A DNA stretch of 27,605 bases from an uncultured Acetatifactor sp. (GTDB taxonomy: Bacteria > Bacillota > Clostridia > Lachnospirales > Lachnospiraceae). The stretch is taken from contig CAJUCE010000030.1 in the NCBI GenBank assembly GCA_910584865.1, forward strand, positions 34,874 to 62,478, read 5' to 3'. The position numbers and the translations under genes were made by a program. Below, in pieces: positions 15,173 to 22,598 of this stretch. The notes beneath the pieces were generated by a model. It was not told the origin of the DNA. It did not search any database and saw nothing but the letters and a program-made list of their open reading frames with translations. Position 1 is the first letter of the stretch. Every line of letters begins with the position of its first letter.

Positions 15173-16054
15173 CTACTCCCGATAATCCTGCCTGACAAAC
15201 GGAGCGGCAATCTTTGTGTCGACTAACAGCCCGTATTTCCCGGGATGGCGGTAGGCATTCCCGTGCACCTCCTTTTCACGGTAGCTGCGCAGCTGCTCCA
15301 CATCGAGCCCGGCCATGTAAATCCCCTCTTTCCCATCCGCCTGGAGAATGCAGGTATCCCGCGAATGCTCCAGTTCGGGAAGGTACGCCACACCGTCAAA
15401 GATACTGGAACCGCCGTTGCAGTCAGGCACCGCTTCCGGATAATTGCAGGTAGCAATGGCCGTCATGTTTTCATAAGCCCTGGCGCGGAGCTGAGAAAGA
15501 CGATTGATTTCCATGGGACAGGCATTTGGCACAAGGATGAGCTCCGCCCCCTTCAGCATCAGAATTCTGGCGCTTTCAGGGAATTCTCTGTCGTAACAGA
15601 TCATGGCGCCCACCTTTATCTCCCCGCAGGCCGTGTCCAGTGCAGTGACATAAAAATCTTCCCCGGGCGTCAGATTCCGCTCCACATCAAAATCGCAGGT
15701 ATGCACTTTGGCATAAATCATCTTCCGCTCTCCAAATCTGTCAAAAAGAATCAGGGAATTGCGGGGAGCATCTCCGTATTTTTCAAGCAAAGTGATGCCG
15801 ATGGCCATATGAAGCGTCCTGGCAAGGCTGCCAAAGGCCTTCACGAAATCGCTGTCTGCCGAGACAGCCTCCGCTTTCCATTCACTGACAGGACGGTCAT
15901 AAATGCGGTAGCCGTTGCTCCACATTTCCGGAAAAAGCGCAATATCCGCGCCCATTTCCTTTGCCCGGGTGCAATTCCGGATGCCCTTTTCCAGATTTTG
16001 TTCCAGTGTATTGCAGGGGGCAGTCTGCAATAAGGCAATGTTTAATAATTTCAT
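15173..16054 (-). CDS. Carbon-nitrogen hydrolase (nitrilase superfamily)
   Basis: 293 residues. The nitrilase catalytic triad is complete: E43 in LFPEMW, K116 in YAKVHTCDF and C153 in MICYDREFPE. The fold is the usual alpha-beta-beta-alpha sandwich, cytosolic. Family members hydrolyse amides, ureas or nitriles (omega-amidase, N-carbamoyl-amino-acid amidase and others). The pocket sequences do not let me choose among them. The WYL regulator lies 86 bp upstream on the same strand and may be co-transcribed or control this gene. Confidence 0.9.
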   Translation of the reverse strand: MKLLNIALLQTAPCNTLEQNLEKGIRNCTRAKEMGADIALFPEMWSNGYRIYDRPVSEWKAEAVSADSDFVKAFGSLARTLHMAIGITLLEKYGDAPRNSLILFDRFGERKMIYAKVHTCDFDVERNLTPGEDFYVTALDTACGEIKVGAMICYDREFPESARILMLKGAELILVPNACPMEINRLSQLRARAYENMTAIATCNYPEAVPDCNGGSSIFDGVAYLPELEHSRDTCILQADGKEGIYMAGLDVEQLRSYREKEVHGNAYRHPGKYGLLVDTKIAAPFVRQDYRE

Positions 16055-16140
16055 CTATTTTTATTCCCTTCAATTTGTTGGTTCCGCATCTTCCCTTGCC
16101 CGGGCCGGTTTATATATGGTATAAGTCTCGTCCGAAAAAA

Positions 16141-17160
16141 TCAGACGCCGTAAATCTCCGCCATCTGCCGGATCCTTTTCTCCAGTTCCTCCCGCACCCA
16201 TTCCGGACCAAGCACTGTGGCAGATGGCCCAAATGACAGAATCAGCCCGAAAACCCAGTCGTCCACGGAACAGCACATCCGGATCTCGAAATCTCCCCGG
16301 GATGTCACCGTAATCTCATCCTCCTCGAATTTGTCGTAGACCCGGTAAGCTTCTTTTCTGTCTATGCGGAAGACGATTTCGTCCATTGTGTTTTGTTCCA
16401 TCGTATTATTCGGCTCCCGGTCTGCTTCCGGTTCCCTTTCCCTGGCGTTTTGCGCTTCCACGTCTGCTTCCGGTTCTCCAGCCGCTCCCATGCCCTCACC
16501 CTTCCTGTTTTCCGGAGCGGTTCCCGGCATTGTGCTCTCCTCTCTGTGTCTCTGCCCCGGTTCGAAAACCTCCTCCAGTACCTCCACACGCTTCATCCGA
16601 AGCACCTTGAATAGCCGTATGGCTTCTCGCATCCGGCAGTAGGCCCTCACATACCAGGTGTATTCCTTGAAAAGCAGCTGCACCGGCTCCACCTCCCGGC
16701 GGACCATGTCCCCGTGCTGTCCGTAATAATCAAACACCATCACATGCCTGCCCAGGATTGCCTCCTTAATCTGTCCGAACAGCTCTCCCCGCCTGCCGCT
16801 CCAGTCGGAGAAGTCAATGGCCACCCAGTCCATGGGCTCCGCCTCAAAAAAGGTCTCCAGTTTTTCCAGAATCCTCCCGTCCTGGACGGCTCCGGTCTCC
16901 CGCAGACTGGTAAGGGCGGCCAGGATCCTGCCCTGCTCCTCCCGGGAAAGCAGTCTCCTGTCCAGAACAAACCTGTCCATCAGGTGAATGCCGCCGCCCT
17001 TGCCCCTGCTGGCATAGACCGGAATTCCCGCCATGGACAGACTCTCGATGTCCCTGTAAACGGTGCGCGGGGAAACCTCGAAATGCTCTGCCAGTTCCTC
17101 CGCCGTCACGGTGCCTTTATTCATTAGGATGTATATCATTTCCAACTGTCTGTTTACCAT
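16141..17160 (-). CDS. HTH/WYL-domain transcriptional regulator
   Basis: About 339 residues from ATG 17160. An N-terminal DeoR-like winged helix (RQLEMIYILMNKG ... VSPRTVYRDIESL) is followed by a WYL-type sensor domain containing the strand VQLLFKEYTWYVRAYCRMRE, which is the WYL-like signature. A longer start at 17205 exists, but a promoter -10 (17207-17212) lies immediately before that codon, so transcription would begin after it. Residues about 210-275 (counted from 17160) are a Glu/Pro/Arg/Gly-rich low-complexity insertion inside the sensor half, unusual for the family. Effector unknown; WYL domains in other proteins bind nucleic acids or nucleotides. Confidence 0.85.
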   Translation of the reverse strand: MVNRQLEMIYILMNKGTVTAEELAEHFEVSPRTVYRDIESLSMAGIPVYASRGKGGGIHLMDRFVLDRRLLSREEQGRILAALTSLRETGAVQDGRILEKLETFFEAEPMDWVAIDFSDWSGRRGELFGQIKEAILGRHVMVFDYYGQHGDMVRREVEPVQLLFKEYTWYVRAYCRMREAIRLFKVLRMKRVEVLEEVFEPGQRHREESTMPGTAPENRKGEGMGAAGEPEADVEAQNAREREPEADREPNNTMEQNTMDEIVFRIDRKEAYRVYDKFEEDEITVTSRGDFEIRMCCSVDDWVFGLILSFGPSATVLGPEWVREELEKRIRQMAEIYGV

Positions 17161-17206
17161 CTGTACTGTCTTATCCCGCTCCTGCCATACAAATCCGCAC
17201 TGCATT

Positions 17207-17234
17207 ATTGTACCAGGTCACTTACACAGCGCAA
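17207..17234 (-). promoter_or_regulatory. Promoter of the WYL regulator
   Basis: Minus strand TTGCGC (17234-17229), 16-bp spacer, TACAAT (17212-17207). It helps choose the downstream start codon of the gene. The rest of 17235-17521 contains a weak hairpin (AAATGTG/CACATTT, 17241-17266) and no gene. Confidence 0.45.
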
Positions 17235-17521
17235 GTTCTAAAAATGTGTTGTTGAGTTACCACATTTAACCTTGCACACATTCATCCACTGCCATGGTTA
17301 GTTTAACATGTTTTCTTGAACTATACAACTCCTTATTTTTCATCCGTCCGCCGCCGTAAATCGTGCCCTGCTGTCTGCCTGCCAAGTCATCTTGCCCGCT
17401 GAGCCAAACAGCTTTATAATGAAATAAATCTTCCGGTTTTTTACATAATCTGCAACCAAACCCATTTTCTTCCGAGTAGATAGAGGAAGAAACCTAATCC
17501 GAGACAAAGGAGGAAGCTATA

Positions 17522-17889
17522 TTGAAGACAATTTATTAGTCGAATTGTACTGGGCACGCTCAGAGAACAGGGCTGCGCTGATACCGGCGGATATCCCATT
17601 CAACGCTCCCGAATCTCCTGACGCAAGAGGTTCCCGCTTGCGCCGCGCTCCTCACAGGGCTGCCCTTCACCCGGCCCAATGCCATTCTGCTCAAAAAACC
17701 GCCCTCATCTGCCTCCTCCTGGGAATCCTAGGCAGCTGTTCCGATGCCCTGGTAGATTACTACACCATCGGTGCACCGGCCTGGAACATCAGTCCGGCCG
17801 GGTTGGTCATGGGACTGGTTCTCTACTGCCTTTCCCTAATTTTTGAATACGGATGCGGTTTACAGCAATTGTCAGACGAAACTTTGTGA
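17522..17889 (+). pseudogene. DUF2975-type membrane protein remnant
   Basis: AGGAGG (17508-17513) precedes TTG 17522, whose frame stops after five codons. Further on, pieces in two frames read ALLTGLPFTRPNAILLK and TALICLLLGILGS...WNISPAGLVMGLVLYCLSLI then FEYGCGLQQLSDETL. The last stretch is the characteristic C-terminus of DUF2975 membrane proteins, which are usually coupled to a small XRE regulator exactly as here. At least two frame breaks make it non-functional unless the sequence has errors. Confidence 0.55.
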
Positions 17890-17902
17890 GGTGGTAAATA
17901 AA

Positions 17903-18232
17903 ATGCCGATTATCATGAGACTTGACCGGGTCATGGCGGACAGGAAAATGTCGCTGAAAGAATTATCGGAACGGGTGGGCGTGGCCAATGTAAACCTCTC
18001 CAAAATGAAGACCGGGAAAATCAGCGCCATCCGCTTTTCCACTCTGGAAGCAATCTGCGACGTACTGGACTGCCAGCCGGGGGATATTCTGGAATACGGG
18101 CGGGAATGCCCGGAAACCATTTCCCGGGAGCAGCACTCTCCAGCGGCTGTTCCGGAAGAGTGCGCAGATATACCCGGAGACCCACATATCCCGCCGCCCG
18201 ATATCGGAATCGGGAATGTTGCCCTACAGTGA
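17903..18232 (+). CDS. XRE/Cro-C1-family transcriptional regulator
   Basis: 109 residues from ATG 17903, with GAGGTGG at good spacing. The helix-turn-helix is LDRVMADRKMSLKELSERVG then VANVNLSKMKTGKISAIRFSTLEAICDVLDCQPGDIL, the standard compact YozG-like form that accompanies DUF2975 proteins. About 40 residues of poorly conserved Pro/Glu-rich tail follow. The DUF2975 partner upstream is broken, so the regulator may have lost its membrane counterpart. It probably regulates its own operon. Confidence 0.85.
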   Translation: MPIIMRLDRVMADRKMSLKELSERVGVANVNLSKMKTGKISAIRFSTLEAICDVLDCQPGDILEYGRECPETISREQHSPAAVPEECADIPGDPHIPPPDIGIGNVALQ

Positions 18233-18372
18233 ACCCCCATGCATAAAGCCTGTAGGGCAGGGTTGGCTGCCCCACCACGCATAAAAGGCCGGAGAGCTAC
18301 TATTAATGTAATCAGTTGTCAGCAAGTAAATCAAAAAGAACACCCTCGCAAAGAAGGGTACGGAGGTGCAAA

Positions 18373-18788
18373 ATGAAGATTTTAGGACTGTTCCTGGTAG
18401 TGTTTTATGCCATATTAATGCTGTTCGCCCTGTGGAAGCAAACTTCCCGGGATGCCGCAGGCAGTACTTCTGCCACAGAGGATACTCCTCCTGGAGACGG
18501 CCCCCTGCCTGCAAGCAGCACCCCTCCTGCTTCCCTTGAAAAAAAAGCGTTTTCCCATGAAATACCTACCCCATTTGTATCGAAACCGGATGTCTGCTGC
18601 TTCTGGCATATGCGCTGCTCTCCGTAATCCAAAGCCGCAGCATGCTGCCCGTCATTATCACCGGAATGGCAGGGATTTCTGCCGGCACGCTGCTCAACGG
18701 CATCCGCCGGAAAAAAGTCCATCTCCTGCATCATGTCATCCGGCTGCTCCTGGAGACTGCACTCGTCATCATTTGCCAACTGGCATAA
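18373..18788 (+). pseudogene. Frameshifted small membrane protein
   Basis: ATG 18373 after GGAGGTG gives a membrane segment (ILGLFLVVFYAILMLFALW) and a Pro/Thr/Ser-rich stretch, stopping at 18627. From about 18600 a different frame carries CLLLLAYALLSVIQ, MLPVIITGMAGISAGTLLNG and HHVIRLLLETALVIICQLA, three more likely membrane segments, ending TAA 18788. The two parts most simply belong to one gene interrupted by a frameshift near 18590. Family not recognised. Two overlapping small membrane genes remain a possibility. Confidence 0.45.
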
Positions 18789-18902
18789 TCGGCCGTCCGA
18801 AACTTTGGAGATTTTGTGCCAAATGCGCACGAAAACACCTTACGATGGCACCAGGCGAACAAGAAAAATCATATCGTAATCACAGAAAGCGAGCGAAAAA
18901 TG

Positions 18903-18931
18903 TTGATATTTACATGCTTTCACTGTATAAT
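18903..18931 (+). promoter_or_regulatory. Strong promoter before methyltransferase relic
   Basis: TTGATA (18903-18908), 17-bp spacer, TATAAT (18926-18931): near-consensus. It drives a degraded gene and may now express downstream repeats and the GNAT gene. Confidence 0.65.
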
Positions 18932-18983
18932 CCCTTTAAAAGAAACCAAAAAACTTCAGAACCCCACAGCGAAGGAGGCAGTC

Positions 18984-19139
18984 TTGAAATATACAGAACA
19001 GAACGCAACTACGATTGACAGATGGATTGAGGAAGGTTAGGAGTGGGGCATACCCATCTCCCATGAGCAGTATCTTTCTGCCCTCCGGGGAAAGTGGAGC
19101 ATGGTACTGACCCCTACCAAACCGGTGCCCAGGGACTGA
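18984..19139 (+). pseudogene. SAM-dependent methyltransferase N-terminal fragment
   Basis: TTG 18984 follows GGAGG. The frame reads LKYTEQNATTIDRWIEEG, then TAG, then EWGIPISHEQYLSALRGKWS and VLTPTKPVPRD before TGA. This is the usual first 50 residues of a class I methyltransferase family (IDxWxExGWEWGxPIxHE...LTPTKPVP). The TAG replaces the expected TGG tryptophan codon. The SAM-binding core is gone. Confidence 0.6.
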
Positions 19140-19161
19140 TAACGTTCCCCAAAAGCGAAGA

Positions 19162-19290
19162 TGGTGCTCACCCAGAAAGAAGACAGCATTCACCATGAAG
19201 GAGGATGTGCTCACCCAGAAAGAAGATAGCGTTCACCATGAAGGAGGATGCTACTCACCCAAATTAAAGATAATGTTCACCCAAAAGGAG
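19162..19290 (+). repeat. 43-bp tandem repeats carrying RBS and ATG
   Basis: Units begin GTGCTCACCCAGAAAGAAGA at 19162 and 19205, and a degraded third near 19248. Each carries CACCATGAAGGAGGAT, that is a start codon together with a Shine-Dalgarno core. The period is not a multiple of three. The array ends in the functional leader of the GNAT gene. Confidence 0.8.
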
Positions 19291-19302
19291 GATAAATTTA
19301 CC

Positions 19303-19806
19303 ATGAAAAACAATCTGATAGAACCACTGAAATCTCTGCCTGAAGAAATCTGGCATTCGGAAGCTGTCAGCATACAGCCCATCCGGGATGACGACGATCT
19401 GTGGTACGCCACAGTAGAATGCCGTCTGTATCCGGAACAGGAGGATTATGTCAACCCCGCCGGATTTTCCATCGGAAGGGCCTGGCTGAACCCCGGGGAC
19501 AATCTGCCCTGCATCATCCGCAGCTCCCAGGGACAGCGGATTGGCTACATCGTCCTGCGAAGATGGCTGGGCGGCGGGGAGACGGCCTATAACTGGAGTT
19601 TCTACCTGGACAGAGACTGGCAGGGACAGGGCTATGGCAGGGCCGCGGCAAAATTAGCTGTAAAGATACTGAAAACCGCAGCCCCGGATATCCCCATTAA
19701 ACTGTCCACCGAGACAGACAATAAGAAAGCCCAGAGATTATACCTGTCCATAGGCTTCGTGAAAACGAACGAAATGGACGGAGACGATTATGTCTTCGCA
19801 TTGTAA
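19303..19806 (+). CDS. GNAT-family N-acetyltransferase
   Basis: 167 residues from ATG 19303, supported by AAGGAGGAT nine bases upstream; the frame stays open further upstream through tandem repeats but that extension looks artefactual. Acetyl-CoA motif A is LDRDWQGQGYGRAAAKLAV (residues 102-120), and the C-terminal NKKAQRLYLSIGFVKT is the expected motif B. The resemblance is to polyamine or aminoglycoside-type small-molecule acetyltransferases, but the acceptor cannot be named. Single-gene unit between decayed genes. Confidence 0.88.
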   Translation: MKNNLIEPLKSLPEEIWHSEAVSIQPIRDDDDLWYATVECRLYPEQEDYVNPAGFSIGRAWLNPGDNLPCIIRSSQGQRIGYIVLRRWLGGGETAYNWSFYLDRDWQGQGYGRAAAKLAVKILKTAAPDIPIKLSTETDNKKAQRLYLSIGFVKTNEMDGDDYVFAL

Positions 19807-19863
19807 AACTCCCTGCAGAAATGTCCGGCAATATTTCCCTTCCCCGCCGGGCATTTCTGTCTT

Positions 19864-20150
19864 TCATCCGATCCCCTCCGCCTGCAGTCCCATCCTGTAA
19901 AGCTCTGCGTGTTGGAAGGACGGATGCAGCTCCATCTCCAGTGCAGCAGGCTGTATCCGGCAAAGCGGCAGGACTGCCTCCAGCTTAGGGACAGTCATAT
20001 TGCTCATGCCGATTAACGCACCAGCCCCCGATCCATCAGCTCCTCACACTGCCGCCAGACCGACATGAATTCCTCCACCTAGACCATGCCGAATCCGCAG
20101 GCAACCTGGGCGCCGTCCTTGTAAGTCAGCTCCTGTTCAAACAGTTGCAT
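19864..20150 (-). pseudogene. Aldo/keto reductase relic
   Basis: On the minus strand, pieces in two frames read FMSVWRQCEELMDRGLVR and, after a frame change, LIGMSNMTVPKLEAVLPLCR then IQPAALEMELHPSFQHAELY, ending at TGA 19864. This is the familiar SNF-x-x-x-x-L and P-x-x-x-Q-x-E-x-H-P region of aldo/keto reductases. In-frame TAG, TAA and TGA codons and missing N- and C-terminal parts show it is dead. It occupies most of the 19807-20140 gap. Confidence 0.65.
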
Positions 20151-20173
20151 CCGAACATATATTCTGCTATAAT
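20145..20173 (+). promoter_or_regulatory. Promoter with LexA-like site for the polymerase operon
   Basis: TTGCAT (20145-20150), 17-bp spacer, TATAAT (20168-20173). The spacer contains CGAACATATATTC (20152-20164), one base off the Gram-positive LexA palindrome CGAAC-N4-GTTCG core. A repressor bound there would block RNA polymerase, consistent with SOS control of a translesion polymerase. Confidence 0.65.
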
Positions 20174-20195
20174 AAACTGTGCACCGGTTAAATTT

Positions 20196-20246
20196 GACCG
20201 CCAGCCAGATACTTTTCCAGAGGCATCACTGTAAATCCTGGCGGTC
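20196..20246 (+). promoter_or_regulatory. Leader hairpin of the polymerase mRNA
   Basis: GACCGCCAG (20196-20204) and CTGGCGGTC (20238-20246) form a perfect 9-bp stem with a 33-base loop inside the roughly 100-nt leader, ending about 40 bases before the start codon. Possible stability or translation control; no known riboswitch recognised. Confidence 0.4.
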
Positions 20247-20285
20247 TGCAGTATGACTGATGGTATGATAAAGGAGGAGACGCAC

Positions 20286-21812
20286 ATGGCCGAGCAGCAT
20301 ACTTATATTGCAATTGACCTGAAATCATTTTATGCGTCCGTGGAATGTACGGAACGGCAGCTGGATCCTCTCACCACGCATCTTGTGGTAGCGGACAGCG
20401 AACGAACGGAGAAGACAATCTGCCTGGCGGTGTCGCCTTCCCTGAAAAGCTACGGCATTCCCGGGCGGGCCAGGCTGTTTGAAGTCGTACAGCGGATAAG
20501 GGAGGTAAATCGGGAGCGGAAAAGCAAAGCCCCCGGCAGACAGTTTACAGGTTCCTCCTACTCTGCCGCGGAACTGGAGGCACATCCGGAGCTGGAGCTT
20601 TCCTACATTATAGCCCCTCCCAGAATGGCATTCTATCTGGAGTACAGCACAATTATCTACAATACTTATTTAAAGTACATTGCTCCGGAGGACATGCATG
20701 TGTACTCCATCGATGAAGTGTTTATGGATGTAACACAGTATCTGAAGACCTATAAAATGACGCCGAAAGAGCTGACCTCAAAAATCATCCGGGACGTTCT
20801 TGACAATACAGGGATCACGGCAGCCGCCGGCATCGGTACCAATCTATATCTCTGCAAGGTTGCAATGGATATTGTGGCAAAACATGTAGAGCCTGACGAG
20901 CATGGGGTACGTATCGCGCAGCTGGACGAGATGAGTTATCGGAAACTGCTATGGAACCACCGCCCTCTCACGGATTTCTGGCGGGTGGGCCACGGATACC
21001 GGCAAAGGCTGGAAGCCGCCGGTCTCTTTACCATGGGAGACATCGCCCGCTGCTCTCTTGGTTCGGAGCGGGATTACCATAATGAAGAGCTTCTATACTC
21101 TATGTTCGGCGTCAACGCAGAGCTTCTGATTGACCATGCCTGGGGATGGGAACCGGTTACTATCGATCTGGTCAAAGCCTATAAGCCTGAAACCCAGAGT
21201 ATCAGCTCCGGGCAGGTGCTGCATTGTCCCTATGATGCTGAAAAAGCGAAGTTAATTGTACGGGAAATGACGGATATGCTCGTTCTGGATTTGGTAGATA
21301 AGAGACTGGTAACGGACCAGATGGTTCTCACCATCGGATATGATATCGGCAATCTCACCGATGCCAAAATCAAAAGCGGTTATAAAGGGGAGGTCACCAC
21401 CGATCATTACGGAAGGAAGATTCCGAAGCATGCCCACGGAAGCACTAATCTGAAATGTCCGACTTCATCCACTCAGATCATTATAGCTGCCGTTATGGAG
21501 CTGTATGACCAGATCATTGACCCCAGGCTGCTAATCCGCCGTGTAACGATTGCTGCAAATCGTCTGATCGATGAAACACAGGTCCGGGAAACGCAGCAGT
21601 TCGAGCAATTGAACTTGTTTACAGACTATGCCGCTGCGGAAGCGCAACAGAGAGCGGAACAAGAAAGGCTTGCCAGGGAAAGAAAATTACAGGAGGCCAT
21701 GCTGTCCATCAAAAAGAAATTCGGAAAAAATGCAATTCTAAAGGGCACGAACCTGCAGGAAGGCTCTACCGCCATGGAGCGCAATCGTCAGATCGGAGGA
21801 CATAAAGAATGA
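20286..21812 (+). CDS. Y-family DNA polymerase (UvrX/DinB-like)
   Basis: 508 residues from ATG 20286, with AAAGGAGGAG upstream. Translesion polymerase of the UvrX/ImuB-DinB branch: palm residues D11 in IAIDLKSFYASVE and D143-E144 in YSIDEVFMD bind catalytic metals. The helix-hairpin-helix thumb (about 240-280) and little-finger region (340-455) follow, then a charged helical tail (AAAEAQQRAEQERLAREKLQE-like, about 455-490) that could bind partners. The gene overlaps yolD by 4 bp (ATGA), and its promoter has a LexA-like box. Expected role: bypass of damaged template during SOS, with error-prone synthesis. Confidence 0.92.
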   Translation: MAEQHTYIAIDLKSFYASVECTERQLDPLTTHLVVADSERTEKTICLAVSPSLKSYGIPGRARLFEVVQRIREVNRERKSKAPGRQFTGSSYSAAELEAHPELELSYIIAPPRMAFYLEYSTIIYNTYLKYIAPEDMHVYSIDEVFMDVTQYLKTYKMTPKELTSKIIRDVLDNTGITAAAGIGTNLYLCKVAMDIVAKHVEPDEHGVRIAQLDEMSYRKLLWNHRPLTDFWRVGHGYRQRLEAAGLFTMGDIARCSLGSERDYHNEELLYSMFGVNAELLIDHAWGWEPVTIDLVKAYKPETQSISSGQVLHCPYDAEKAKLIVREMTDMLVLDLVDKRLVTDQMVLTIGYDIGNLTDAKIKSGYKGEVTTDHYGRKIPKHAHGSTNLKCPTSSTQIIIAAVMELYDQIIDPRLLIRRVTIAANRLIDETQVRETQQFEQLNLFTDYAAAEAQQRAEQERLARERKLQEAMLSIKKKFGKNAILKGTNLQEGSTAMERNRQIGGHKE

Positions 21813-22246
21813 ACGGAACAAATCAGCATAAGTATGACGATATCATCAATCTGCCCCGTCATATATCCAGAAACCATCCTCAGATGTCACTTATAAACCG
21901 CGCAGCACAGTTTTCTCCCTTTGCCGCCCTTACCGGACATGAGGCTGCCATCCAGGAGACAGCCCGCCTGACAGATTCCTTCGCAGAGCTGGATGAAGAT
22001 AGGAAAATGCAGTTGAATGAGCGTCTTCTGTTAATTCGGGAAAATCTGGGACAGCATCCGGAATGCGAGATCACCTATTTCCGGCCGGATGCAAAAAAAG
22101 CCGGCGGAGCTTATGTGACCATCCGCGGCAGAATCAAAAAGATAGAAGAAGTTTCCCGTCAGATTCTTTTTACAGACGGCACAGCTCTCCCCATAGAAAA
22201 CCTTTTTTCCATCACAGGAGAGCTGTTTCAAAATCTGGAATCTTAA
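21809..22246 (+). CDS. YolD-like family protein
   Basis: 145 residues, start codon overlapping the polymerase stop (ATGA), so translationally coupled. The YolD family signature is clear: YDDIINLPRHISRNHPQMSLINRAAQFSPFAALTGH, then a helical segment and an SH3-like C-terminal half (GGAYVTIRGRIKKIEEVSRQILFTDG...). YolD proteins accompany UvrX-type polymerases, often on plasmids and integrative elements, and are thought to act as UmuD-like partners; that role is not proven. Its stop codon shares the palindrome TTAA (22243-22246) with the stop of the convergent small gene. Confidence 0.92.
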   Translation: MNGTNQHKYDDIINLPRHISRNHPQMSLINRAAQFSPFAALTGHEAAIQETARLTDSFAELDEDRKMQLNERLLLIRENLGQHPECEITYFRPDAKKAGGAYVTIRGRIKKIEEVSRQILFTDGTALPIENLFSITGELFQNLES

Positions 22247-22515
22247 ACATACAGGCGGGAGAGATGCCATTCATGGGCAAAATAACTGTACCAGAGAGTA
22301 AATGTTCTTCTGGTACCGGAAACCATGGCGGCACATAGGAAATTGACTCCTACCCTGTTTCTGTCCTGATCCTCGGACAGCACTTTTTCGATGGTAACAG
22401 TAGTCAGTTCGCCGGATTTATCCCGAAACCGGAACCTGATCGGCGTAATCTTTCCAGTGGTATCCGTGCAGGAAATCATCTGCACAGGAATATGAACGCA
22501 CAGTATGCTTTCCAC
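22243..22515 (-). CDS. Small conserved-looking protein beside the polymerase-YolD pair
   Basis: 90 residues from GTG 22515, chosen because AAAGGGGTG lies before it. It is mostly beta-strand (VHIPVQMISCTDTTGKITPI, RFRFRDKSGELTTVTIEKVL, RTFTLWYSYFAHEWHLSRLY). I have an unverified impression that similar small proteins sit near UvrX/YolD genes in related clostridia. It is convergent with yolD and its stop overlaps that of yolD. A LexA-like site lies in its own promoter, which supports a damage-linked role. No catalytic motif recognised. Confidence 0.65.
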   Translation of the reverse strand: MESILCVHIPVQMISCTDTTGKITPIRFRFRDKSGELTTVTIEKVLSEDQDRNRVGVNFLCAAMVSGTRRTFTLWYSYFAHEWHLSRLYV

Positions 22516-22546
22516 GAGCAACACCCCTTTCCGATTTTCTATATCT

Positions 22547-22575
22547 ATCATAGCACATAGAACAAATGTTTGGAA
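22547..22575 (-). promoter_or_regulatory. Promoter with LexA-like site for the small damage-linked gene
   Basis: Minus-strand -10 TATGAT (22552-22547) with a weak -35 TTCCAA (22575-22570) at 17 bp. The spacer holds GAACAAATGTTT (22560-22571), matching GAAC-N4-GTTC except for the last base. Confidence 0.45.
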
Positions 22576-22598
22576 ATAGGAGATGTCTGGAAAATCTC

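Noticed and set aside
17241..17266. AAATGTG/CACATTT hairpin as a regulatory RNA
   Set aside because: Only a 7-bp AT-rich stem with a 12-base loop; expected by chance in such sequence.
18984..19139. In-frame TAG as pyrrolysine recoding
   Set aside because: The gene is truncated soon after, and nothing in the window suggests a pyrrolysine system; a nonsense change is simpler.
19162..19290. 43-bp repeats considered as a CRISPR array
   Set aside because: No unique spacers and no cas genes; the units duplicate a translation start region.
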